64,000 nt of DNA. Source: Azophilus sp965247035 (GTDB taxonomy: Bacteria; Pseudomonadota; Gammaproteobacteria; Pseudomonadales; Azotimanducaceae). Positions 8,504-17,789 of the stretch are shown here, piece after piece. Numbering within the stretch: the stretch's first letter is position 1; every line of letters starts with the position of its first letter. A program made the translations under genes and the position numbers. The notes beneath the pieces were generated by a model. It saw only the letters and a list, made by a program, of their open reading frames with translations. It did no database searches and was not told the origin of the DNA. The stretch spans positions 186,001 to 250,000 of the forward strand of contig CBDFGJ010000001.1 of NCBI GenBank assembly GCA_965247035.1, written 5' to 3'.

Positions 8504-9204
8504 TGGGCTATCTTCTTGGTGCCTACAGCGGCCCGCTTGCCTTGGCGTTCCTATTGCATTTGGCGGTGCTTGCGGCCTTGTACGGGGCTTGGCTTCCGCA
8601 ACAGCTGACGCCGATCACGATTAAGCCGCAGATCGTTAACGCCAAACTGATCCTCGTGCAGCCGAAGGTACTGCCAAGGCGCCCACCGCCCGCCCCTAAG
8701 CCGGCCGCCGCCCAAGCCCCGGCCAAGCCGCCGGCGCAGCGCCCGGCAGTCGCCCCGAAACCGAAGCCCGAGCCCAAGGTGGACCGGGCGGAGGAGCAGC
8801 GTCAGCGCCAGTTGGCGGAGCAGCAACGGCGCTTAGCCGAGTTGGCGCGCCAGTCCTTTGACCAAGTGCTTGAGAGCGAGGCCGCGCAGTTGCACGCCGA
8901 CGAGGGCATGGTGGCGGTGCAGAGCTTTCGCTTCGGCATCTACCAGCGGGTTGTGGCCAACTGGTCGCGTCCGCCGAGCGCCCGCAACGGCATGGAGGCG
9001 CGGTTGACGGTGGAGCTGATTCCAACTGGGGACGTGGTGTCGGTTACGGTGGTGGAATCAAGCGGCAACAGCGCCTTTGATCGTTCGGCTGAAGCCGCCG
9101 TGCGCGTGGCGCGCACCTTCGATGTGCCTCTACGGAGCAACCTCTTTGAACGCCACTTCCGGCGTTTTTCCCTGTTGTTCAAACCGGAGGATTTGTTGCG
9201 GTGA
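8503..9204 (+). CDS. tolA: Tol-Pal system protein TolA
   Basis: This 233-residue protein has one N-terminal membrane helix (about residues 8-28) and a periplasmic region rich in Pro, Ala and Lys (PPPAPKPAAAQAPAKPPAQRP). A short charged coiled coil (EEQRQRQLAEQQRRLAELA) and a TonB/TolA C-terminal domain with VELIPTGDVVSVTVVESSGN follow. It spans the periplasm and links TolQR to TolB and Pal. At 233 residues it is much shorter than the E. coli protein of about 420, because the helical domain II is short, which is common outside enterics. Confidence 0.93.
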   Translation: MGYLLGAYSGPLALAFLLHLAVLAALYGAWLPQQLTPITIKPQIVNAKLILVQPKVLPRRPPPAPKPAAAQAPAKPPAQRPAVAPKPKPEPKVDRAEEQRQRQLAEQQRRLAELARQSFDQVLESEAAQLHADEGMVAVQSFRFGIYQRVVANWSRPPSARNGMEARLTVELIPTGDVVSVTVVESSGNSAFDRSAEAAVRVARTFDVPLRSNLFERHFRRFSLLFKPEDLLR

Positions 9205-10568
9205 AGCAGTGCGGCCTATTGTTCGCACGGCCCGGCAAGGGACTTCAGGCCGCTTTCGTGGCTGGCCTCAGTCTCTTCTTGGGCTTGTCCGCGGCCTTGG
9301 CCGAAGAAGCGGACAGTTTGGACAGCATCATCATTGACGCCGGCTATGACCGGCAGACAAGGATCGCCGTGGTGCCGTTCCGAGGTGAGGCAGGCTTTAC
9401 GGAACAGGAGGGCATGGCCAAAATCATCTCCTTCGATCTAGCCCGCAGCGGCCATTTCGCGCCGGAGGATGAGCGCAACATGCTGTCGTTCCCGACCGAG
9501 CGCAGCGAAGTGTTTTTCCGCGACTGGCGCATTCTGAAGGTGGAGTACTTACTGGTCGGGCAGGTGAACAAGGAATTAAACGGCGATGTGTCGGTCAGCT
9601 ACGAACTGCACGACATCACCAACGAGAACGCCCTGCTTGACGGGCGGCTGACCGCGGCCACGGCCAAGTGGCGGGATATCGGACACCGCATTGCCGACGA
9701 GGTGTTCGAGGCCATCACGGGCATATCCGGAGCGTTCTCCACGCGCATCGTCTATGTTCTGGCGCAGAACGCGGGCACCCAATTCGCCCGCTATCGGTTG
9801 GAGTTGGCGGATTCGGACGGCGCTCGCGCCCGTACGCTGCTGTCTTCCGATGAGCCCATCATGTCGCCGAATTGGTCGCCGGACGCCAAGCGTGTGGCCT
9901 ATGTGTCCTTTGAAACCGGTCGCCCGGTCATCGTGCTGCACGACGTGGTCACCGGCGAGCGGGAGTTGCTGCCGCACTTTCCCGGCATCAATGGCTCGCC
10001 GGTCTTTTCGCCGGACGGGCGGCGCCTCGCGGTGGTGCTCTCCCGCGATGGCAACCCGGAAATCTATGTGATGAACCTGGACGACTATCGGCTGCGTCAG
10101 ATCACGCGGCATCACGCCATCGATACGGAACCAAGCTGGACGCCTCATGGCCGCAGCCTGATTTTCACCTCTGACCGCGGCGGTAGACCGCAAATATATC
10201 AGGTGGAGTTGGCCACCAACTTCGTTGAGCGGTTGACCTTTGCCGGACGGTACAACGCCCGCGCACGGCTGCTGCCAGACGGCGTCCACCTGGTGTTCGT
10301 ACACCGTCGAGACGGGGTGGACCACATTGCTTGGCAGGATTTGGAGCGCAACCAAGTCAGGATTTTGACCGAAACATCCCTGGATGAGTCTCCCTCACTG
10401 GCGCCAAACGGAACGATGCTGATTTACGCCACCCAGGACCAGGGCCGAGGCATCCTCGCTGCCGTCTCCGTAGATGGCCGGGTGAAATACCGGCTGCCCT
10501 CGTCCAGCGGTGATGTGCGGGAGCCTGCTTGGTCGCCGTATATAGACGGGCTGCGCTCGGCCTTTTGA
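9201..10568 (+). CDS. tolB: Tol-Pal system protein TolB
   Basis: This 455-residue periplasmic protein has a signal peptide ending near LSAALAEEA and an N-terminal alpha/beta domain. A six-bladed beta propeller follows, with repeated blade motifs such as SPNWSPDAKRVAYVSF, SPVFSPDGRRLAVV and EPSWTPHGRSLIFTSDRGG. It binds Pal and TolA. The start is GTG at 9201, overlapping the tolA stop, with ggaggattt just upstream. Length is slightly above the usual 430 because of the long signal sequence. Confidence 0.96.
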   Translation: MKQCGLLFARPGKGLQAAFVAGLSLFLGLSAALAEEADSLDSIIIDAGYDRQTRIAVVPFRGEAGFTEQEGMAKIISFDLARSGHFAPEDERNMLSFPTERSEVFFRDWRILKVEYLLVGQVNKELNGDVSVSYELHDITNENALLDGRLTAATAKWRDIGHRIADEVFEAITGISGAFSTRIVYVLAQNAGTQFARYRLELADSDGARARTLLSSDEPIMSPNWSPDAKRVAYVSFETGRPVIVLHDVVTGERELLPHFPGINGSPVFSPDGRRLAVVLSRDGNPEIYVMNLDDYRLRQITRHHAIDTEPSWTPHGRSLIFTSDRGGRPQIYQVELATNFVERLTFAGRYNARARLLPDGVHLVFVHRRDGVDHIAWQDLERNQVRILTETSLDESPSLAPNGTMLIYATQDQGRGILAAVSVDGRVKYRLPSSSGDVREPAWSPYIDGLRSAF

Positions 10569-10629
10569 TGGGCCGGGGCATTGACGATCTGGGTGCCTCC
10601 ATGCGCGGCTTGGTGCAATATGGGGGAAG

Positions 10630-10652
10630 GTTGTTGCTTACAACAAATTTTT
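10630..10652 (+). terminator. Weak hairpin with T run in the tolB-pal gap
   Basis: The sequence ttgttg-ctta-caacaa is followed by atttttg. The stem is short and AT-rich, so this may be an attenuator or mere chance. It lies in the 260-base gap between tolB and pal, which is otherwise without a gene. Confidence 0.25.
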
Positions 10653-10829
10653 GAGAAAGGGGGATGGAACTTGCAATCAATCCGTTTAGAATGCAAGAAT
10701 GCAAGCCCTGCGGGGCTGGAAGCCGGACTTCGCGAAACTGGACTTCGCCAAGTAGTGCATCCCCCGGCAGCTTTGGCCCCGCCTCTCTTGGCGATGCTTT
10801 GCAAGTCTGGATGAAATGGAGGAAATCTT

Positions 10830-11372
10830 ATGCATAAGCGGCAAATTCGCCTTGTTTTACTTCTTTTGGCGAGTTTTTTCATTGTCGGATGCCCAAGCAA
10901 CCCACCGCCGGAACCCGTTCCGGACGACACCACGGCCCCGTCGCCCAAACCTAAGCCTAAGCCTGCGTCGCCGAAGCCGGCACCTCCGCCGCCAGCGTTC
11001 AGCAGCAAGTTGGAGCCCTATTATCCGGGCGACATGAACCGTTTGGTGGAGCGGGTGTTCTTCTTCGATTTTGACCAAGCGGTCTTAAATAGAGCGGATT
11101 TACAGGTGCTGCAGATTCATACGCGGGTGCTGAAAGAAAACCCGGAGCGGCGCGTGCTCGTTGAAGGCCATTGCGACGAGCGGGGCACAAGGGAGTACAA
11201 CTTGGCTTTGGGCGAGAGCCGGGCGCAGGCCGTGGCCAGCTTCCTCATCGCCTCCGGCGTGCCGTCGTCCCGCATTGAATCAGTCAGCTACGGAGAAGAG
11301 CGGCCGGACGACCCAGGCCATGGAGAAGCTGCGTGGTCGCGCAATCGCCGGGCTGTGCTGATCTATCGGTAA
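10830..11372 (+). CDS. pal: Peptidoglycan-associated lipoprotein Pal
   Basis: This is a 180-residue outer membrane lipoprotein. The signal peptide ends in the lipobox IVGC with Cys21 as the lipidation site. A Pro/Lys-rich linker (PKPKPKPASPKPAPPPP) follows, then an OmpA-like peptidoglycan-binding domain from about residue 75. The signature VEGHCDERGTREYNLALGES contains the residues that bind diaminopimelate. ATG 10830 is preceded by ggaggaaatctt. Pal anchors the outer membrane to the wall and is the target of TolB and TolA. Confidence 0.96.
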   Translation: MHKRQIRLVLLLLASFFIVGCPSNPPPEPVPDDTTAPSPKPKPKPASPKPAPPPPAFSSKLEPYYPGDMNRLVERVFFFDFDQAVLNRADLQVLQIHTRVLKENPERRVLVEGHCDERGTREYNLALGESRAQAVASFLIASGVPSSRIESVSYGEERPDDPGHGEAAWSRNRRAVLIYR

Positions 11373-11379
11373 CGCTTTC

Positions 11380-12306
11380 ATGTACAAGGCACGCCTGTTG
11401 CCTGCCCAGTTGGCTCGGTTGGTTGTTCGGCCTTCCGGACTTATCCGTTTGCGCTGCGCTTTTTGGGCCTTATCGGCGCTCGGAGCGCCAGTTTTCGCCG
11501 CGGTTCCGGTGGCGGAATCCGCGTCGGCGGGAGGTGCCGAAGAGCCAGCGGCGGAATCGCCCCAGCCGGCGCCAGCGCAAGTCAATGTCTACGGCGGCGC
11601 TCAGGCGCGCTCACGCCAGCCTTTGGTGACCGTTGCTGAGCCGGCTGATGGTGCCAGCTTGGTCCAGCTGTTCCATCAGATTCAAGTGCTGCAACGAGAG
11701 TTGCAAATCCTTCGAGGCATGGTGGAGGACCAAGGGTTTCTGATCGACCGCCTCGCACGGGATCAAAATGGGCAGTATGCTGACTTGGACCGGCGCATCC
11801 TGGCGTTGCGGGGCGGCGTGGCTGAGATGCCGCTAAGGCAGGCCGGGGCTGATGCCGGGTTGCCGTCCGCAACAGCTTCGCCCGCCCGCCGGCAAGCACC
11901 GGTGTCCACAGGGGCAGCCACGGCCGAGGCCGGAGCCGAGCAGCAGGCTTTCGCCGCCGCCCTTGACCTAATGAGAAGCAAAGCCTTTGACGAATCCGCG
12001 GCGGCCTTGCAGCAGATGATAGCGGACCATCCCAATGGCCAATACACAGCCAACGGCTACTACTGGCTGGGTGAAATTCATCTGCAAGCGCAGCGTACTG
12101 AGCAGGCGCGCCAGCACTTCGTTCAGGTTGTAAGCCTCTACCCTGAACATGCCAAGGTGCCGGTCGCCCTGTATAAGCTCGGCGTGGCGCTGCACCAGCT
12201 AGGCGACCAAGAGCGGGCGCTGGATTATTTGCTCCGCGTTCAGGCCGAATATCCCGACAGCGCGGCAGCCGGCTTGGCGAAAACCTATGCAGCGGAGTCG
12301 CAGTAG
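11380..12306 (+). CDS. cpoB: Cell division coordinator CpoB (YbgF)
   Basis: This 308-residue periplasmic protein starts 7 bases after pal. A long basic leader with a hydrophobic stretch ends near GAPVFAAVP. A trimerising coiled coil follows around VQLFHQIQVLQRELQILRGM. The C-terminal tetratricopeptide repeats are evident in NGYYWLGEIHLQ, ALYKLGVALHQLGD and LRVQAEYPDSAAAGLA. In E. coli CpoB links PBP1B activity with Tol-Pal during constriction. The last codons (stop at 12306) are very close to, or overlap, the 5' end of queE. Confidence 0.93.
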   Translation: MYKARLLPAQLARLVVRPSGLIRLRCAFWALSALGAPVFAAVPVAESASAGGAEEPAAESPQPAPAQVNVYGGAQARSRQPLVTVAEPADGASLVQLFHQIQVLQRELQILRGMVEDQGFLIDRLARDQNGQYADLDRRILALRGGVAEMPLRQAGADAGLPSATASPARRQAPVSTGAATAEAGAEQQAFAAALDLMRSKAFDESAAALQQMIADHPNGQYTANGYYWLGEIHLQAQRTEQARQHFVQVVSLYPEHAKVPVALYKLGVALHQLGDQERALDYLLRVQAEYPDSAAAGLAKTYAAESQ

Positions 12307-12308
12307 CC

Positions 12309-12977
12309 ATCCCCATTCGAGAGCAGTCCCTTAACCAACAGCTCCGCATTACGGAGGTGTTCCTTTCATTGCAGGGTGAAACCACCCGGGCTGGGTGGCC
12401 CACCGCATTCGTGCGCCTTACCGGCTGTCCGCTGCGCTGCCAATATTGCGACACCGCCTATGCTTTTCACGGTGGCACCCTGCGCACGCTTGGCGACATT
12501 CTGTTTGAAGTGGAGCGCTACGGCGTTGGCAGCGTGACGGTGACTGGCGGCGAACCCATGGCGCAGCCGAACGTGCTGCACCTGATGGGAGCGCTCTGCG
12601 ATGCCGGCTATGCGGTCTCCCTGGAGACCAGCGGCGCACTCGACTTGGCCGCCGTGGATGGTCGGGTGAGCAAGATTGTGGATCTCAAGACGCCAGGCTC
12701 AAGGGAGCTGGGCCGCAACCTTTGGCGCAATCTGGATTACTGCGGCGCCAACGATCAGGTCAAGTTCGTTATCTGCGATCGGGCGGACTACGACTGGGCC
12801 AAGCTGAAGTGCGATGAACTTAGGTTGCAGCAGCGGGTGGGCGCGGTGTTGTTCTCGCCCAGCCATGAGCAATTGGCGGCGCGGGAGCTGGCTGACTGGA
12901 TGGTGTCGGACCGCTATCCCGCCGGCTTGCAGATTCAGTTGCACAAATACCTTTGGGGCAACGAGCCCGGGCGATGA
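12309..12977 (+). CDS. queE: 7-carboxy-7-deazaguanine synthase QueE (start uncertain)
   Basis: This radical SAM enzyme forms the 7-deazaguanine ring in the queuosine/preQ0 pathway. The cluster GCPLRCQYCDTAYAF supplies the three Fe-S cysteines (C-x3-C-x2-C), followed by VTGGEPMAQP. The conserved N-terminal peptide LRITEVFLSLQGE is encoded in frame, but no ATG, GTG or TTG precedes it. The only standard start, GTG 12357, lies inside that peptide. An ATC at 12309 with gcggag 11 bases upstream, or ATT at 12315, are possible rare starts, and 12309 is used here. The stop overlaps queC (ATGA). Confidence 0.85.
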   Translation: MPIREQSLNQQLRITEVFLSLQGETTRAGWPTAFVRLTGCPLRCQYCDTAYAFHGGTLRTLGDILFEVERYGVGSVTVTGGEPMAQPNVLHLMGALCDAGYAVSLETSGALDLAAVDGRVSKIVDLKTPGSRELGRNLWRNLDYCGANDQVKFVICDRADYDWAKLKCDELRLQQRVGAVLFSPSHEQLAARELADWMVSDRYPAGLQIQLHKYLWGNEPGR

Positions 12978-13642
12978 AGGCGGTGGTGCTGCTCTCGGGC
13001 GGGTTGGATTCGGCCACCACGCTCGCCATCGCCAAACATGAGGGGTTCCTTTGCCACACCCTTTGCGTCCACTACGGTCAGCGCCATCGCCTGGAACTGG
13101 CGGCGGCGGCGGCGGTGTCTAGCCAGCTTGGTGCCGTGGGTCACCGGGAGATCAACATCGACCTTGGGATGATCGGCGGTTCGGCCCTAACGGATAGGAG
13201 CATTAAGGTGCCGGAGGAACCTGTTGCCGGCATTCCCGTCACCTATGTGCCAGCGCGCAACACCATCTTTTTGGCCTTGGCCTTGGCTTGGGCGGAAGTG
13301 CTTGAGGCCGGCCATTTGTTTATTGGCGTCAACGCGATGGATTACTCCGGCTACCCGGACTGCCGGCCGGAGTTCATTAAGGCGTTTGCAGCCTTGGCCA
13401 ACTTGGCCACCAAGGCTGGCGTGGAGGGACGGCCCACCGAAATACGTGCGCCGCTGATTGATTTGCGCAAGGACGAGATCATCCGCCGCGGCCTAAGCCT
13501 TGGCGTTGATTATGGGTTGACGTTGTCCTGCTATCAGCCTCGGCAGCAGGGGTTGGCTTGCGGCCGCTGCGACAGTTGCCGCCTGCGCCGGGCCGGGTTT
13601 GCCGCTGCCGGCGTTCCCGACCCAAGCCGATACGCCGATTAG
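12974..13642 (+). CDS. queC: 7-cyano-7-deazaguanine synthase QueC
   Basis: This 222-residue enzyme converts 7-carboxy-7-deazaguanine to preQ0 using ATP and ammonia. It starts MKAVVLLSGGLDSATTLAIA, where SGGLDS is the PP-loop for ATP. The C-terminal zinc site is present as C-x8-C-x2-C-x2-C in LSCYQPRQQGLACGRCDSCR. The frame is open from 12953, but ATG 12974 gives the canonical N terminus and overlaps the queE stop. Together with queE it shows that queuosine (or a related deazaguanine) is made. Confidence 0.96.
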   Translation: MKAVVLLSGGLDSATTLAIAKHEGFLCHTLCVHYGQRHRLELAAAAAVSSQLGAVGHREINIDLGMIGGSALTDRSIKVPEEPVAGIPVTYVPARNTIFLALALAWAEVLEAGHLFIGVNAMDYSGYPDCRPEFIKAFAALANLATKAGVEGRPTEIRAPLIDLRKDEIIRRGLSLGVDYGLTLSCYQPRQQGLACGRCDSCRLRRAGFAAAGVPDPSRYAD

Positions 13643-13675
13643 CACAGGCTGCGCCCGCTTCGAGTCTGTTGGAAA

Positions 13676-13751
13676 TGGTGGGTCGTCTGGGTCTCGAACC
13701 CAGGACCAACGGGTTAAAAGCCCGGTGCTCTACCAATTGAGCTAACGACCC
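13676..13751 (-). tRNA. tRNA-Lys (anticodon UUU), with encoded CCA
   Basis: The minus strand reads GGGTCGT TAGCTCAATTGGTAGAGC (acceptor and D arm), an anticodon loop CTTTTAA on a CGGG-type stem, a GGGTTCGAGACCC T arm region, and then ACGACCC-A-CCA. The acceptor stem pairs perfectly over 7 bases and the 3' CCA is encoded. Its place after queC matches other gammaproteobacteria, but here it is convergent with queC. Confidence 0.97.
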
Positions 13752-13933
13752 CCTGCGGCAACTGTGCTGGCAGGTGCAGTAGCGCATTGTATGCATGTAC
13801 CGACCCAATATCTACGCCACCACCAGATCAGACACAATTTTTTGAGCCGCCATAAGGTGGTTCCATGAAAGGTGGCCCATTTGCAATCCCCTGCGGTGGC
13901 CTCTACATTTGGCAAAACTTGGGGGTGGGGCAC

Positions 13934-14710
13934 ATGGCGCTAACGGAGCTCAGTCGATCAATAGTCGGCAAGGTCGCGGTTGTAACCGGTGCGGCCAGTG
14001 GCATGGGTGAAGCCACGGCCAAGCTGTTTGCGGCCGAGGGTGCTAGCGTCGCGGCGCTGGACCTGAATGCAGAAGGGCTCGGCCGAGTGGTGCGGGAGAT
14101 TGAGGCCGAGGGCAAGTCCGTTTGCGGCCATGTGCTTGACCTAGCAGATGGCGAGGCCATCCGCTCGGTGTTTGCAGACATCGCCGCTCAGTTCGGCGGC
14201 CTGGACATCCTGATCAACAATGCCGGCATCTCGGTGCCCTCGCCCATTGACGGCGATGGCTTTGAAGCGGCTTGGGAGATATCCCTGAACGTGCTCCTGA
14301 CCGCCCATACCCGCACCATCCGCGCCGCACTGCCCTACCTGCGTCAAGCGGAGCACCCGCGCATCGTCAACATCGCCTCCACCGAAGGGCTTGGTGCTAC
14401 CAGATACAGCAGTCCCTACACGGCGGCGAAAACCGGCGTCATCGGCCTGACCCGTTCACTCGCCGTGGAGCTCGGCAGCGAAGGCATCACCGTCAACTGC
14501 ATTTGCCCCGGCCCCATACGCACCGGCATGACCGCAGCCATCCCGGAGGCGGACAAGCGCGAATTCGCCCGCCGCCGGGTGGCCCTGAAGCGATACGCAG
14601 AGCCCGAGGAAGTGGCCCACGGTACGCTAAGCCTAGTGTTGCCGGCGGCCAGCTTCATCACTGGGGTTGCGCTGCCGGTGGACGGTGGCCTGACCATCCG
14701 CAACGCCTGA
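13934..14710 (+). CDS. Short-chain dehydrogenase/reductase
   Basis: This is a 258-residue SDR oxidoreductase. The cofactor motif is TGAASGMG (TGxxxGxG) near residue 20. NNAG follows near residue 95. The catalytic Ser lies in IVNIAST and the Tyr-x3-Lys in SPYTAAKTG. The usual C terminus GVALPVDGGLTIRNA is present. ATG 13934 is preferred over the upstream in-frame ATG 13865 because it has a G-rich Shine-Dalgarno region and gives the normal family length. Substrate unknown: these enzymes reduce ketones or oxidise alcohols with NAD(P). Confidence 0.88.
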   Translation: MALTELSRSIVGKVAVVTGAASGMGEATAKLFAAEGASVAALDLNAEGLGRVVREIEAEGKSVCGHVLDLADGEAIRSVFADIAAQFGGLDILINNAGISVPSPIDGDGFEAAWEISLNVLLTAHTRTIRAALPYLRQAEHPRIVNIASTEGLGATRYSSPYTAAKTGVIGLTRSLAVELGSEGITVNCICPGPIRTGMTAAIPEADKREFARRRVALKRYAEPEEVAHGTLSLVLPAASFITGVALPVDGGLTIRNA

Positions 14711-14953
14711 AACGGACCAGACCCGGACGTGCGCCACGCCGCGCTTCAGCTCGGCGGCAACCATCCGCAACGCTTAAAACCGACCAAACCCTCGGTGCGC
14801 TCTTGGGGCTGCGCCCCGGTCGGCTGCCGGATGAATTTGGATTGGGCCGGCGGCTTCCCAACTCGGGCCCTGGCAGCGGCGTTTTTCAGCCCTGTTCAAA
14901 TTCGGGTGAATAGGCCCCTAAAACACAGAGCGGCTATGGTAGTTTAAGGGCCC

Positions 14954-16723
14954 ATGGTCAGTTCCATTCCCAAGCCGTTCATTAACGAGCTTTTGCAGCG
15001 CACCAACATTGTTGGTGTCATCAATGACCGGGTCTCCCTGAAGAAGGCGGGCAAGGACTTCGTTGGTCTTTGCCCTTTCCACGAGGAAAAAACGCCCTCT
15101 TTCAGCGTCAGCCCGGACAAGGACATGTACTACTGTTTTGGTTGCGGTGCCGGCGGTGACGCCATCAAGTTCCTGCGGGAGTATGAGGGCTTGTCGTTCA
15201 CCGAAGCAGTGGAGTCCCTAGCCGCCTCAGCCGGTCTGGAAGTGCCGCGGCAGCAGTCTAGCCGACCGGAACGGGACTTGCGCCCGCTGCACAACGCCAT
15301 GCTTACCGCCGAGCGCTACTACAAGGCGCAGCTTAAGGCCAGCCCAAAGGCGGTGGGCTATCTCAAGAGCCGGAGCCTGACGGGCGTGGCGGCGCGTGAC
15401 TTCGGCCTCGGCTTTGCCGGGGACGCTTGGGATGGCCTGCAAAGGGCCTTGACCCAAGGTGCTGACCCCATTGCCAACGAGGTGCTCAGGGAGGTTGGGC
15501 TGATCAGCCGAAACGACCGAGGACAGGAGTATGACCGGTTTCGCAACCGCATCATGTTCCCCGTGCGCGATGTGCGGGGCCACATCGTCGCCTTCGGTGG
15601 ACGCCTGATCGGCGATGGTCAAGGCCCCAAGTACCTGAATTCTCCAGAGACGCCCATTTTCCGCAAGCGCCTTGAGCTCTACGGGCTGTTTGAAGCGCGT
15701 CGGTCGTCCCGAGCGCTTGACTCCCTCATTGTCGTTGAGGGTTATCTTGACGTCATCGCCTTGGCCCAATCCGGCATCCGCAACGCTGTCGCCACCTTGG
15801 GCACCGCCACTGGCGAAGGCCACTATCAAAAGCTCTATCAGTATGTGGATGAAGTGGTCTGCTGCTTTGACGGTGACCAAGCGGGCAAGCGCGCCGCATG
15901 GAAAGCGCTGGAAGGCGCCCTCGGCAGCTTGAGCGGTGGGCGCAGTTTGAAATTCATGCTGCTGCCGGAAAATGAAGACCCGGACAGTTTGGTGCGGCGT
16001 TTGGGGGCTGACGATTTTTGCGCCCGCGTTCGCCAAGCAACGCCGGCTATCGAATACCTATTCCGGGAGTTGGCGCGGGGGCTGGATCTAACCGCCGTGG
16101 ATGACCGTGCTCGGCTCGTCAGTCTGGCGACGCCCTATATTGAGCGGGTGCCGGCGCAGAGCCATTTGCAGAGCATGATGCGCAGCCGTCTTAAGGAGTT
16201 GACGGGCGGTGCTGCGGATAGCGCCGCAAGCGCCGCCGTCGGGCTGGAGAGCAGGCCGTTGCGCACCAGCGCCGGCGGCGGTCGCCAAGGTAGGCGTGAC
16301 CGTTTGCAGCCGCGCTTGCCGCAACGATTGCTGTCAATCCTGCTGCAATCGCCCGGCGTGCTGGCCGAGGCGGACCCCAAGGCGGTGGAGGTGCTGGCCG
16401 AGGAATTTCAGAATCAGTCCCTGTGCGCCGAGGTGGTTCGCTACGCCGCCCAGCATCCAGACTTGGACAGGGCCCAGTTGCTGGGCCGGTGGATGGGCCA
16501 AGATGGCTTTGATGAACTCGATCAACTCCGTAAAAGCCGCCCGCTGTTGGGTGCTGAGGACATGGCCTTGGAGTTCAAGGATGGCATTGAACGTTTGCTG
16601 GCCAAGGCGGGGCATCGGCGGCGGCAGCGGCTCATTGAGGACATGAAGGTCTCCAAGGACTCGTCCACCGAGAACAAGAAGTTGGACGAATTCATGGTGC
16701 TCAGGCGCGGCGCGGAGGTTTGA
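14954..16723 (+). CDS. dnaG: DNA primase DnaG
   Basis: This 589-residue enzyme makes RNA primers at the replication fork. The N-terminal zinc ribbon is CPFHEEKTPSF followed by YYCFGCGAGGDA. The catalytic Toprim core has VVEGYLDVIALAQSG and CFDGDQAGKRAAWKA with the metal-binding acids. The C-terminal helicase-binding domain runs from about residue 440. ATG 14954 matches the family start, with only a weak ribosome site. It stands without rpsU or rpoD at its sides. Confidence 0.96.
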   Translation: MVSSIPKPFINELLQRTNIVGVINDRVSLKKAGKDFVGLCPFHEEKTPSFSVSPDKDMYYCFGCGAGGDAIKFLREYEGLSFTEAVESLAASAGLEVPRQQSSRPERDLRPLHNAMLTAERYYKAQLKASPKAVGYLKSRSLTGVAARDFGLGFAGDAWDGLQRALTQGADPIANEVLREVGLISRNDRGQEYDRFRNRIMFPVRDVRGHIVAFGGRLIGDGQGPKYLNSPETPIFRKRLELYGLFEARRSSRALDSLIVVEGYLDVIALAQSGIRNAVATLGTATGEGHYQKLYQYVDEVVCCFDGDQAGKRAAWKALEGALGSLSGGRSLKFMLLPENEDPDSLVRRLGADDFCARVRQATPAIEYLFRELARGLDLTAVDDRARLVSLATPYIERVPAQSHLQSMMRSRLKELTGGAADSAASAAVGLESRPLRTSAGGGRQGRRDRLQPRLPQRLLSILLQSPGVLAEADPKAVEVLAEEFQNQSLCAEVVRYAAQHPDLDRAQLLGRWMGQDGFDELDQLRKSRPLLGAEDMALEFKDGIERLLAKAGHRRRQRLIEDMKVSKDSSTENKKLDEFMVLRRGAEV

Positions 16724-16850
16724 GTGACGGAGCGCCTGCAGTGAACACATGCCTTCATGTTGTATTTTCAGTGGCTGACATGCCATCCAAAAGAGCTGAA
16801 GTTGGCTGTGCCCTGAGCAGACCTGAAGTGGTCAGAGGTTGCCTGAGCGC

Positions 16851-17789
16851 ATGGCAATGGAAGACAGCAGCTTGAATGGCACCGTCCCTAGTGCCAAGGA
16901 GCAGAGCGGTGCAGCGCCGCGGCCGCCGATGACCGGCGAGGCCGTTGCCGCCCGGTTCCGTTATACGCCGGGCACGGCGATTCTTGACTATCCCACCGAG
17001 GCCAGCCTTTTCCCGCAGCCGAAGGAAGCGCTCGAATCTAAAGTGAGCGAACTGGACAAGTTGCAGCAGAAGCTCTATGCAGAGCAGCGGATGGCCTTGC
17101 TCATCATCCTTCAGGGCATGGACGCAGCCGGCAAGGACAGCACCATCAAGCATGTGGCCAGCGGCGTCAATCCGCAGGGCTTCCAGGTTTTTAACTTCAA
17201 GCAGCCGACCTACAAAGACATCGACCACAACTACCTTTGGCGCTATTGGCGTGCGATGCCGGAACGGGGGCGCATTGGCATTTTCAATCGCTCCTACTAC
17301 GAAGAAGTGCTGGTGGTGCGGGTGCATCCGGAGTTGCTCCGCGCCCGCCGATTGTCGCGGACCGACTTCAACCAGCGTTTTTGGGAAAACCGCTACGCGG
17401 ACATCCGCTCCTTGGAGCAGCACCTGAATGAAAACGGCACCAAGGTCGTGAAGTTCTTCCTGAACCTTTCCAAGGATGAGCAAAAGAATCGCCTGCAAAG
17501 ACGGCTGGACAATCCAAAGAAGTACTGGAAGTTTGATCCCAGGGACATCGACGAGCGCGAGCGGTGGGACGCCTATATGCGGGCCTACCAGGATGCCGTG
17601 ACCGCCACCCACACGGATGATGCGCCTTGGTACTTGATCCCTGCTGATGAGAAGCCAACCATGCGGGCGATTGTGGCCCACATAGTCACCAGCGAGCTTG
17701 GTGCGCTGAAGCCGGACTACCCTCAACCGAGCGCAGAACAGATGGAGACGATCAACTGGGCCAGAGAGCGCTTGGCGGCCGCGGAATGA
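16851..17789 (+). CDS. Polyphosphate kinase 2-family phosphotransferase
   Basis: This 312-residue PPK2-type P-loop kinase moves phosphate between polyphosphate and nucleotides. Walker A lies in LQGMDAAGKDSTIKHV near residue 90, followed by the family block VNPQGFQVFNFKQPT. The lid and base-recognition part is IGIFNRSYYEEVLVVRVHPE. Length and motifs fit the single-domain PPK2 group, but the subclass (ADP or AMP acceptor) is not certain. The start is ATG 16851, with an in-frame TTG 12 bases upstream. The stop overlaps the next gene (ATGA). Confidence 0.88.
   Translation: MAMEDSSLNGTVPSAKEQSGAAPRPPMTGEAVAARFRYTPGTAILDYPTEASLFPQPKEALESKVSELDKLQQKLYAEQRMALLIILQGMDAAGKDSTIKHVASGVNPQGFQVFNFKQPTYKDIDHNYLWRYWRAMPERGRIGIFNRSYYEEVLVVRVHPELLRARRLSRTDFNQRFWENRYADIRSLEQHLNENGTKVVKFFLNLSKDEQKNRLQRRLDNPKKYWKFDPRDIDERERWDAYMRAYQDAVTATHTDDAPWYLIPADEKPTMRAIVAHIVTSELGALKPDYPQPSAEQMETINWARERLAAAE

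Noticed and set aside
9576..10355. 259-codon minus-strand ORF opposite tolB
   Set aside because: Shadow of tolB: its composition is typical of antisense translation in GC-rich DNA.
11582..12454. 290-codon minus-strand ORF opposite cpoB and queE
   Set aside because: It is antisense to two recognised genes, Arg/Pro/Ala-rich and without any domain.
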